From NCBI GenBank assembly GCA_025358195.1, contig JANYKP010000401.1:1-8234 (forward strand): a stretch of 8,234 nt of DNA, read 5' to 3'. A program made the translations under genes and the position numbers. Numbering within the stretch: the stretch's first letter is position 1; every line of letters starts with the position of its first letter. A model generated the notes under the pieces. That model saw only the letters and a program-made list of their open reading frames with translations. It had not been told where the DNA came from and did no database searches. This document shows, piece after piece, positions 1 to 6,904 of the stretch. This DNA is from Cyclobacteriaceae bacterium. GTDB lineage: Bacteria; Bacteroidota; Bacteroidia; Cytophagales; Cyclobacteriaceae.

Positions 1-274
1 GCCAATACCGTACTCGTACTCAATGTATATTAAAAAATTTATTTTCATTTACATTATTACCTTGCCTTTCGGCTTCGTCACCCAAACAGAATATGTTACC
101 ATTCCCATTGTCGTATTAATCTCGTTTGTCATGTTTAGCGTGGAGTTAATAGCCGAAGAGATTGAAGACCCATTCGGAAATGACATCAATGACCTGCCGA
201 CGGATGAGTTAGCAATGAAAATCCGCGATAACGTCCGCGAAATTTTGTTGGATCAATCGACAAGCAAGGTATAA
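1..274 (+). CDS. Bestrophin-family anion channel, C-terminal end (5' truncated)
   Basis: This is the 3' end of a gene that begins left of the window; the frame is open from base 2 and stops with TAA at 272-274, giving about 90 residues. The visible part reads PIPYSYSMYIKK, a hydrophobic segment (FIFIYIITLPFGF), a second membrane segment (VTIPIVVLISFVMFSVELIA), then the acidic stretch EEIEDPFGNDINDLPTDELA and a short helix ending REILLDQSTSKV. The pairing of a late membrane helix with EEIEDPFG and NDLPTD is typical of prokaryotic bestrophin (formerly UPF0187) proteins, which are pentameric anion or cation channels in the inner membrane. An ATG at 23 lies inside the conserved region and is not a start. 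The last 22 bases overlap a possible minus-strand gene. Family assignment is by motif recognition; ion selectivity cannot be judged. Confidence 0.88.
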   Translation, partial: PIPYSYSMYIKKFIFIYIITLPFGFVTQTEYVTIPIVVLISFVMFSVELIAEEIEDPFGNDINDLPTDELAMKIRDNVREILLDQSTSKV

Positions 275-378
275 ATAGCGTAAATAATTATTAACAAGAT
301 CATCACTACATACATGACCAGGTCTACCCGTACATAGGCTTTATATTTTTCATAAAGTTCCCGGAGTCCTCGAAACAT
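253..378 (-). CDS. Possible small single-pass membrane protein (41 aa)
   Basis: I do not recognise this gene. The minus strand reads MFRGLRELYEKYKAY, then VRVDL, then a strongly hydrophobic stretch (VMYVVMILLIIIYAIYTLL) and a VD tail, stopping at TGA (255-253). A basic amphipathic N-terminal helix followed by one C-terminal membrane helix is a sensible layout for a small inner-membrane protein. The frame stays open upstream to an ATG at 468, but that extension would overlap the start of the TonB receptor gene and reads as non-coding filler, so I prefer the internal ATG at 378-376, which has a weak GGAA a few bases upstream. It is convergent with the bestrophin gene and shares its last 22 bases. 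No good promoter was found; TATTATTTG just upstream is one base too long for the TAnnTTTG consensus. A chance hydrophobic frame in an AT-rich gap remains possible. Confidence 0.4.
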   Translation of the reverse strand: MFRGLRELYEKYKAYVRVDLVMYVVMILLIIIYAIYTLLVD

Positions 379-459
379 TGTTTCCGTATTTTTTGATCGA
401 ATGTAACAAATAATACCGCTTAACGTCTCCCAAAAAAAAAGGATTTCTGACTGACCTCT

Positions 460-2838
460 ATGAAGCAATTAATTTGCATTGCATTCTTCTTTCTTTTATT
501 CTATTCAGGTTTCTCACAACAAAAGTTTACTATTAATGGTACAATCAAGGATGCTTCCAATGGAGAAGCGTTGATCGGTGTCACCGTTTTCATTAGCGAG
601 ATCAAAAGCGGTGCGACAACCAATGAATACGGATTTTACGCAATCACCTTATCAACGGCAACGTATTCGATCAGCTACAGCTACGTCGGCTTCCAGCTGG
701 TTTCTAAAAAGATCGACCTTAACAAAGACACACAACTGAATATTGAACTTCTGCCAGAGACGGAGCAACTGCAAGAAGTTGTCGTGCAGGCGGAAATCGA
801 ACAAGCTAATGTGCAAAACCTGGAGATGAGCACCAACAAACTGGAAATAAAAACAATCTTGAGATTACCCACCCTCTTTGGGGAATCCGATGTACTCCGA
901 AGTTTGCAATTGCTTCCGGGGGTGAGCACGGTAGGCGAGGGAGCATCTGGCTTTAACGTCCGTGGTGGAAGCGTTGGACAAAATCTCATCTTATTGGATG
1001 AAGCGCCGGTCTACAATTCGTCGCACCTTTTTGGTTTCTTTTCGGTGTTCAATCCGGATGCCGTAAAAGATACAAAGCTGTATAAGGGCGCCATCCCCTC
1101 GCGCTACGGTGGCCGTCTGGCTTCGATTCTGGATGTGCGGATGAAAGAAGGTAATAGCAAAAAGTTCGAAGTAACCGGAGGTATTGGTTCAGTATTTAGC
1201 CGTTTGGCCGTGGAGGGTCCGCTCATCAAAGACAAAGCATCTTTCATAATCGCTGTCCGAAGATCTTACATTGATGTGCTGGCCCGGCCCTTTGTGCAAC
1301 TTTTGAAAGACGGCGGCGCCCTTAATTTTTATGATCTCACCATGAAGACCAACTATAACATCAATCGCAAAAACCGTGTGTATCTCTCCGGCTATTTCGG
1401 TCGGGATAATTTCAAGTTTGACAAGACACAAGGCTTTAACTGGGGCAACTCGACAGCGACCGCCCGATGGAATCATTTATTCAACGAGCGACTTTTTTCG
1501 AACCTTACCTTGGTTTATAGCAAGTATGATTATGCTCTTCAATTTGGTAAGGACGATCGTAATCGCTTCAGTTGGAATTCGTCCATCACTAATTTTATTC
1601 TCCGACCGCAGTTCACCTATTTTATCAATAGCAAGAATGAATTGAATTTTGGAGGAGATGCCACGTATTACACCTTTGCACCTGCCAATGCGGTAGGGGT
1701 AACCAATGGAAAGTCAGTGGACATCAGCCTGGATAAGAAATACAATCTTGAAACGGCTCTTCACATCGGGAACAGCCAAAAACTCACAAACGCTTTCTCG
1801 ATTGAATATGGGTTGCGATTTTCAAATTTTCAATCAATGGGGCCGGGCACGTCCTACTCCTATAATGATACCATTCCTGGAATTCGTAAGTCTGTGATTG
1901 GTGCTAAAACCTATGCGAGCGGTGAGGCCATTGTCAGCTACCGAAATCTGGAACCTCGACTCTCTTTCAAAGTACAAGGGAATGAGACCAGTTCAGTGAA
2001 AGGAAGTTATAACCGGATGGTGCAGTACCTGCATTTGATTTCTAACACGACGGCTTCTAACCCGCTGGACGTATGGAACCCAAGTTCAAATAACATCAAA
2101 CCCCAAATTGCAGATCAATTTACCCTGGGTTATTTCAAAGATATTGGCGAGGCACGGAAGTATGAGTTCTCCGTAGAAGGCTATTTACGTTACACGCAAA
2201 ACCAGTTGGATTATATTGATGGCGCTGACCTGCTCATCAACCGCTACCTGGAAGGAGATTTATTGAGTGGTCGCGGCAGGGCCTACGGTTTGGAAACGTA
2301 TTTTCAGAAGAAGACCGGACGACTTACCGGTTGGGTGAGTTATACACTGGGCAGGACCGAGCTGAAGGTGGATGGCATCAATCGGGGCGAATGGTATGAA
2401 ACACGCTACAATCAGACGCATAATCTCAAAATTGCCGCATTCTACGACATAAACAGCCGGTGGTCAGTGTCAGGTAATTTTATTTACACGTCCGGAACGC
2501 CGACTACGTTTCCTACCTCGCGGTATATTCAGCAAGGAATTCTGATACCCTACAATGTCAATGAATCGAGAAACAACGTTCATCTTAAAAGCTATCACCG
2601 CCTGGATATTTCTTTCAGGTTGGAAGGAAAGAAAGTAAAGAACGGCAAAGAGCGGAGGAACACGGATTATTGGGTCTTTTCACTATATAATGTGTATGGT
2701 CGTAGAAATCCATTCTCTATTTACTTTTCGCAAAATGATATACGCGTGCCGGCCGGGCAGCCTTTGCAGTCGCAGGCCACGCAGTTGTCAATTATTGGTT
2801 CGGTCATTCCATCCATCTCATACAATTTTAAATTCTGA
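460..2838 (+). CDS. TonB-dependent outer-membrane receptor with carboxypeptidase-like N-terminal domain
   Basis: This encodes a 792-residue outer-membrane active transporter, energised by TonB-ExbBD. A signal peptide (MKQLICIAFFFLLFYSGFS) is probably cut before Q20. Residues about 22-110 form a CarboxypepD_reg-like beta-sandwich (NGTIKDASNGEALIGVTV, then the YGFY turn), ending at LQEVVVQAE. The plug spans about 115-230, with LQLLPGVS, NVRGG at 166-170, and PSRYGGRLASILDVRMKEG. The rest is a barrel of alternating strands ending SISYNFKF, with the terminal Phe typical of BamA-inserted proteins. No STN domain is visible, so direct transmembrane signalling to an anti-sigma factor is unlikely. The partner is a DUF4249 lipoprotein starting 5 bases after this stop, a recurring Bacteroidota pairing distinct from SusC/SusD. 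The substrate is unknown. The upstream gap holds an A9 tract (432-440) but no clear promoter or Shine-Dalgarno; the ATG at 460 is supported by the immediately following signal peptide. Confidence 0.93.
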   Translation: MKQLICIAFFFLLFYSGFSQQKFTINGTIKDASNGEALIGVTVFISEIKSGATTNEYGFYAITLSTATYSISYSYVGFQLVSKKIDLNKDTQLNIELLPETEQLQEVVVQAEIEQANVQNLEMSTNKLEIKTILRLPTLFGESDVLRSLQLLPGVSTVGEGASGFNVRGGSVGQNLILLDEAPVYNSSHLFGFFSVFNPDAVKDTKLYKGAIPSRYGGRLASILDVRMKEGNSKKFEVTGGIGSVFSRLAVEGPLIKDKASFIIAVRRSYIDVLARPFVQLLKDGGALNFYDLTMKTNYNINRKNRVYLSGYFGRDNFKFDKTQGFNWGNSTATARWNHLFNERLFSNLTLVYSKYDYALQFGKDDRNRFSWNSSITNFILRPQFTYFINSKNELNFGGDATYYTFAPANAVGVTNGKSVDISLDKKYNLETALHIGNSQKLTNAFSIEYGLRFSNFQSMGPGTSYSYNDTIPGIRKSVIGAKTYASGEAIVSYRNLEPRLSFKVQGNETSSVKGSYNRMVQYLHLISNTTASNPLDVWNPSSNNIKPQIADQFTLGYFKDIGEARKYEFSVEGYLRYTQNQLDYIDGADLLINRYLEGDLLSGRGRAYGLETYFQKKTGRLTGWVSYTLGRTELKVDGINRGEWYETRYNQTHNLKIAAFYDINSRWSVSGNFIYTSGTPTTFPTSRYIQQGILIPYNVNESRNNVHLKSYHRLDISFRLEGKKVKNGKERRNTDYWVFSLYNVYGRRNPFSIYFSQNDIRVPAGQPLQSQATQLSIIGSVIPSISYNFKF

Positions 2839-2843
2839 CACGA

Positions 2844-3758
2844 ATGAAAAATATTCGCCGAATTTGGAATGGGATTCTGTTAGCAGCAATTCTCTTTTCT
2901 TGTGAAGATAAAATCAGCCCTACCCTCGAAAGAGCTGCTCCTGTTTTGGTTGTGGATGCCTGGCTCAACAATAAACCTGGCTTTCAAACTATTATTCTTA
3001 CTCAGACACAAACCTATTTTGATAATACAAATCCTCCCGCAGTCTCTGGTGCTGTTGTTACTGTGATTGACGACCAAGGCACAATTTTTCCTTTCCCGGA
3101 GAATGACAGAACGCCGGGTGATTACGTTTGGAAGCCTTTGTCAAATGAAGTTTTTGGTACCATTGGCAACCGATATACACTCACGATTAAGGTTAACGGT
3201 GAAACATTTGAATCTAGATCCTACATGGGTCGTGTTCCGGTCATCGACAGCATCACGTTTGATAAGCAAAAACGGATCAGTTCAAAAGATTCCATAACAC
3301 GTGCTGAATTTTGGGCCACCGACCCAGTTGGACATGGTGATGCATATTGGATACGCTCTTATAAGAATGGCGTGTTGCTCAATAAGCCACGTGAAATTAA
3401 TGTAGCCTACGATGCTGGCTTTTCTGCAGGAGGCGAAACGGATGGTGTAACATTCATCACTCCGATTCGAAGAGGTATCAATTCCAACGATCAGAATTCC
3501 AGGGGCAATAATGTATCTCCTTTTCATGTAGGTGATTCTGTGAACGTACAGATTCATTCCATTACCCATGCGGCGTTTAATTACTTGAATGAGGTGAAGA
3601 TCCAGACCGACCGGCCCGGTGGATTTCAGGAACTATTTTCTACACCCCTTGCCAATGTGTCCACCAACATTTCAAATACGAAGACAAATGGCACCACGGC
3701 GCTTGGCTTTTTTAATGTTGCTGCTGTTTCAAGTGCAGGAAAGCGTTTTAAGAAGTAA
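2844..3758 (+). CDS. DUF4249-family lipoprotein, partner of the TonB receptor
   Basis: This 304-residue protein has a lipoprotein signal peptide: MKNIRRIWNGILLAAILFS followed by Cys20 in an LFSC lipobox. Residues after Cys are E-D-K, an acidic start that in Bacteroidota can act as a surface-export signal, so exposure on the outer leaflet is plausible but inferred. The body is beta-rich: VLVVDAWLNNKPGFQTIILTQTQ near the start, a GAVVTVIDDQG strand, then GNRYTLTIKVNGETF, all resembling Ig-like folds of DUF4249 members. The C-terminus (TTALGFFNVAAVSSAGKRF) matches the usual DUF4249 ending. The length fits the family. The start lies 5 bases after the receptor stop, implying co-transcription and coupled translation. 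It probably binds or caps substrate at the receptor, by analogy with SusD; this role is not proven for DUF4249. Family confidence is high, function low. Confidence 0.88.
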   Translation: MKNIRRIWNGILLAAILFSCEDKISPTLERAAPVLVVDAWLNNKPGFQTIILTQTQTYFDNTNPPAVSGAVVTVIDDQGTIFPFPENDRTPGDYVWKPLSNEVFGTIGNRYTLTIKVNGETFESRSYMGRVPVIDSITFDKQKRISSKDSITRAEFWATDPVGHGDAYWIRSYKNGVLLNKPREINVAYDAGFSAGGETDGVTFITPIRRGINSNDQNSRGNNVSPFHVGDSVNVQIHSITHAAFNYLNEVKIQTDRPGGFQELFSTPLANVSTNISNTKTNGTTALGFFNVAAVSSAGKRFKK

Positions 3759-3777
3759 AAATATCCTTCCCTAAACT

Positions 3778-3812
3778 ACCCAAACTGGTGATTTTCGGTT
3801 CCTGGGTTTTTA
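3778..3812 (+). terminator. Probable intrinsic terminator after the receptor-lipoprotein operon
   Basis: Twenty bases after the DUF4249 stop, ACCCA (3778-3782) pairs with TGGGT (3803-3807). Past a CC bulge, AAC (3783-3785) pairs with GTT (3798-3800), and the helix continues with two wobble pairs and one G-C pair around a TGATTT loop. A T-rich run (TTTTTA) follows the right arm directly. The bulge and wobbles make it a modest hairpin, so termination may be partial. It separates the operon from the downstream large outer-membrane gene. Confidence 0.5.
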
Positions 3813-3855
3813 TTGTGATTTCCATAATGTAGTTTTCAAGCTTAAAGTGCTCTCC

Positions 3856-6825
3856 ATGTCTTTGTTTCGCTGCTCTGCCTCGCTACTCCTATGTTTAACT
3901 TTCTTTAATACATGGGCTCAGGAATCCGTAACACAGGAGACCAATGCACCCAGCGTCAATTGGTATCAAATCAACACACCCAACTTTCGGCTGTTGTATC
4001 CCAGGGGATTTGAAACCCAAGCCCAGCGCGTGGCGAACACACTCGAATCTATACGCGAGCCCGAGGCCAAAACGATGGGCGTCCTTCCAAAGAAAATCTC
4101 CATTATCTTACAAAACCAATCCTCTATTTCCAACGGATTTGTGACGCTGGCGCCAAGACGGTCAGAGTTTTACACCATGCCGTCGCAGAACTACAATTTT
4201 GTAGGTACGAATGACTGGTTAAATCTCTTAGCGGCACATGAATACCGGCACGTTGTACAATTTCAGCGAAGCATTACCGGTTTTAATAAATTCTTCTACT
4301 ACCTTTTTGGCCAGCAAGCCGCCGCCGGGTTAGCTTTTGCGGCAGCACCGCAATGGTTCTGGGAGGGGGATGCGGTCGCAACAGAAACTGCCTTCACACC
4401 CAGCGGACGTGGAAGAATTCCAAATTTTGATCTTGTCTTCCGCACGAATATTATGGAGGGACGCACCTTCAATTATCATAAACAGTACTTGAGATCCTAT
4501 AAACATAATATTCCGAATCATTATGTTCTGGGTTATAACATGGTTTCTTACCTCCGGAAAAAAACAGGTGATCCACTTATCTGGGAGAAAATTGTAGGCC
4601 GCTCGTGGAGTGTGCCCTTCATACCATTTGCTTTCTCCAATGCTATGAAGAAAGAAACCGGATTGTATGTTAAGGATTTATACAAGGAAATGGCGGCGGA
4701 GCGAAAGAAGGACTATGAGGTGGCTCTCCGGGATCTGGAGATCACACCTTTTGAGACCATTGCAAAGAGAAAATCTTCTGCCTACACGGATTATTTCTAT
4801 CCGCAACAGCTTGACAATGGAAAAATTTTGGTTGCAAAATCGGGTATCGGAGACATCGAGCAACTCGTGGTGCTTTCACCGGATGGTACAGAAGAGAAAC
4901 GCTATGTCCAGGGAATTATTAACGATGCTGGCATGCTTTCGGCGGCCAATCGCCGCGTAGTTTGGAATGAATTTCGGTTTGATCCCCGCTGGCTGGTTCG
5001 CACCTACTCCGTGATCAAAGGGTATGATTTCGGGAGCAAGGAGGCAAAAATAATTTCCAGACATTCCCGGTATTCGGCAGCCGCTCTCTCGCCCAATGGT
5101 TATCAGGTGGCCACCATTGAAACCACCACTGATTACAAAATCCAATTGGTGATCCTTGATTATTTCAGCGGGAAGGTGTTAGTGCAATTCCCGAATCCAG
5201 CCAATGATTTGCTGGCCATGCCGCGTTGGACACCCGATGGAAAAAGCATACTGGCATTGAGGACGAACGCTTCCGGGAAGACAGTTACAAAATTTGATGT
5301 TGCTCAAAATTCATCTACCGACCTGATTCCAATTTCGCAAGAGAATATCGGCTATCCTGTCGCGTACCAAAACTTTATTTTATTCAATTCGCCGGCCAGC
5401 GGTATTGATAATATTTACGCCATCAATGTGCAGACCCAGGAGCGGTTTCAAGTTACTTCAAGTAAATACGGTGCATACAACCCAACTGTATCAAACGATG
5501 GTAAAATGATCTACTACAACGATCAGTCCCGTGATGGGATGAATGTGGTAAGAATTCCCATGGACCCTTCCCACTGGAAAAAAATGGAGGTCGTGCCCTC
5601 ACCGCCTGCGCCATTCTTTCAGCATTTGGTGGACCAGGAAGGTAAGCCCACGCTATTGAAAAGTGTTTCTCAAACAAAATTTGAGACCAAACGTTACCGC
5701 AGGATAAGTGGCATGATCAATCCACACAGTTGGGGACCGTATTTTGTTAATTCGTTGACTCAGGTAGACGTTGGAATTACTTCTCAGGATATTCTTAGTA
5801 CAACTGCGGTGGATGGCGGTTATGTGTATGATATCACCGAGCGGACGGGGGCATGGAGGGCACGCGTTAGTTACCAGGGTGTTTATCCTATCCTTGACTT
5901 TCAAGTTACACAGTCAAATCGTTCGGTAAATGAAGGAAGTATTCAGTACAGAAAAGTAGTAGCCCCCGATACAACACTGGTGACCGATAATCTTAAGTTT
6001 ATATGGAGTGAAAAGACACTGGAGGCAGGACTTCGTGTTCCATTGGTGACTACTTCTTCCAAATTTATTGGCAATGTTTCGTTTGCGAATTATGTTGGTG
6101 TTACTGCCATTAGTGGGTTTAAGAATAGCATCGATGGGGGGGGGCGTTTGTTCCCCACTAAATTTCCACAATACTTTTATCGCAATCTTGCAGACAATGG
6201 AACACTCCTTTTTAATCATTTTAGTTTGTCAACTTATCGTTTACTTAAACGGAGCAGACGCGACATCAATAGTAAATGGGGGCAAGCCGCCTATGTTGAT
6301 TATTCGAATACACCGTATGGCGGCGACTTCTCTGGCAGTCAATTCTCATTTTATGGATTGTCATATTTTCCTGGCCTGGGCAGACATCATTCCTTTTGGG
6401 GATATTGGGCTTATCAAAAGTCGGAAATAGCTTCGGTTAATTTGAGTAAGGGCACGGGTCTGGACAACTACACCTTTCGAAATCAAATTCCATTGCCACG
6501 TGGTCAATCAATTTCGAGGTTCATGGATTTCTATTCGATGTCTGCGAATTACACCCTACCGCTTTGGTACCCTGATATTGCACTCGGTCCGTTGGTGAAT
6601 TTTCAGCGTCTGCGTGCAAACCTCTTCGTTGATTATGGTTTTGGGAAAAGTACCTTCGCCACAAGGACGTTTATCCAGTCCTATACTTCCGTGGGGGGCG
6701 AAATCAAATTGGACCTCAATATCCTGCGCTTTTTACCTCAATTCAATATTGGTTTTCGGTACAGCTATGGCATTTCACCCGCTGCCACACGATTCGAAGT
6801 ATTGATCGGCAACATCAATTTTTAG
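3856..6825 (+). CDS. Outer-membrane protein: gluzincin-type metallopeptidase domain, TolB-like propeller and C-terminal beta-barrel
   Basis: This 989-residue protein starts at ATG 3856; a GTG at 3847 in the same frame would add MLS and is less likely. The signal peptide (MSLFRCSASLLLCLTFFNTWA) is followed by QES. Residues about 33-285 resemble a peptidase-MA-like domain: WYQINTPNFRLLYPRGFE, then HEYRH at 128-132 (HExxH zinc site) and PQWFWEGDA with Glu170 as the likely third zinc ligand, 38 residues after the second His. Residues about 310-570 carry beta-propeller repeats with PD40/TolB-type turns (LSPDGTEE, LSPNGYQ, WTPDGKSI, VSNDGKMI). From about 617 to the end the sequence is strand-rich, with aromatic belts, and ends FEVLIGNINF, a terminal Phe suggesting a BamA-inserted barrel. 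It is therefore a predicted barrel-anchored protease-like surface or periplasmic protein. Such proteins are usually annotated only as hypothetical or TolB-like. A G9 tract lies at 6136-6144. No clear promoter was found in the 97-base upstream gap. Architecture is confident; proteolytic activity is inferred. Confidence 0.88.
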   Translation: MSLFRCSASLLLCLTFFNTWAQESVTQETNAPSVNWYQINTPNFRLLYPRGFETQAQRVANTLESIREPEAKTMGVLPKKISIILQNQSSISNGFVTLAPRRSEFYTMPSQNYNFVGTNDWLNLLAAHEYRHVVQFQRSITGFNKFFYYLFGQQAAAGLAFAAAPQWFWEGDAVATETAFTPSGRGRIPNFDLVFRTNIMEGRTFNYHKQYLRSYKHNIPNHYVLGYNMVSYLRKKTGDPLIWEKIVGRSWSVPFIPFAFSNAMKKETGLYVKDLYKEMAAERKKDYEVALRDLEITPFETIAKRKSSAYTDYFYPQQLDNGKILVAKSGIGDIEQLVVLSPDGTEEKRYVQGIINDAGMLSAANRRVVWNEFRFDPRWLVRTYSVIKGYDFGSKEAKIISRHSRYSAAALSPNGYQVATIETTTDYKIQLVILDYFSGKVLVQFPNPANDLLAMPRWTPDGKSILALRTNASGKTVTKFDVAQNSSTDLIPISQENIGYPVAYQNFILFNSPASGIDNIYAINVQTQERFQVTSSKYGAYNPTVSNDGKMIYYNDQSRDGMNVVRIPMDPSHWKKMEVVPSPPAPFFQHLVDQEGKPTLLKSVSQTKFETKRYRRISGMINPHSWGPYFVNSLTQVDVGITSQDILSTTAVDGGYVYDITERTGAWRARVSYQGVYPILDFQVTQSNRSVNEGSIQYRKVVAPDTTLVTDNLKFIWSEKTLEAGLRVPLVTTSSKFIGNVSFANYVGVTAISGFKNSIDGGGRLFPTKFPQYFYRNLADNGTLLFNHFSLSTYRLLKRSRRDINSKWGQAAYVDYSNTPYGGDFSGSQFSFYGLSYFPGLGRHHSFWGYWAYQKSEIASVNLSKGTGLDNYTFRNQIPLPRGQSISRFMDFYSMSANYTLPLWYPDIALGPLVNFQRLRANLFVDYGFGKSTFATRTFIQSYTSVGGEIKLDLNILRFLPQFNIGFRYSYGISPAATRFEVLIGNINF
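6136..6144 (+). repeat. G9 homopolymer tract within the barrel-coding region
   Basis: Nine consecutive G encode Gly-Gly-Gly at residues 761-763 of the metallopeptidase-barrel protein (context D-GGG-R). Loss of one G would shift reading into a frame that stays open until about 6430; gain of one G would meet TAA at 6159-6161. Either change removes most of the barrel's C-terminal strands, including the terminal Phe. The tract is therefore placed where slippage would switch the protein off, though no variation is shown here. Confidence 0.85.
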
Positions 6826-6846
6826 ATTTCTGATTAGGAAGAGCGC

Positions 6847-6876
6847 TTGAAAATCGGGTCAATACGCCTATTTTTG
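6847..6876 (+). promoter_or_regulatory. Bacteroidota-type promoter for the pyruvate dehydrogenase E2 gene
   Basis: TTG at 6847-6849 and TATTTTTG at 6869-6876 are separated by 19 bases. This matches the Bacteroidota housekeeping sigma consensus (TTG near -33, TAnnTTTG near -7) with no mismatch in the -7 element. Transcription would begin at roughly 6880-6884, giving a leader of about 20-25 bases before the ATG at 6905. It lies in the 79-base gap after the upstream stop codon, which has no visible terminator, so some read-through is possible. Confidence 0.7.
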
Positions 6877-6904
6877 AGTTCATATCGATTTTAATTATCA
6901 AAGT

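Noticed and set aside
283..292. AATAATTATT palindrome
   Set aside because: It is a short A/T-only palindrome expected by chance in AT-rich sequence, with no matching operator nearby.
379..468. N-terminal extension of the small minus-strand protein to ATG 468
   Set aside because: It would run through the leader and first codons of the TonB receptor gene, and its residues show no helix or motif pattern.
681..989. Cys/Ser-rich minus-strand frame opposite the receptor plug region
   Set aside because: The composition is that of an antisense shadow, and the plus strand there encodes the conserved plug domain.
3813..3837. Possible promoter (TTG then TAGTTTTC) upstream of the metallopeptidase-barrel gene
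   Set aside because: The spacing is 14 bases, not about 19, and the -7 element has C in place of the final G.
3847..3855. GTG at 3847 as start of the metallopeptidase-barrel protein
   Set aside because: It adds only three residues before a good signal peptide starting at ATG 3856, and neither has a Shine-Dalgarno; ATG is preferred, though GTG cannot be excluded.
5914..6219. Minus-strand open frame opposite the barrel-coding region, and a plus-strand one at 6068-6430
   Set aside because: Both overlap a continuous 989-residue coding region with clear domain structure and show no features of their own; the plus-strand one matters only as the frame reached after a -1 slip at the G9 tract.
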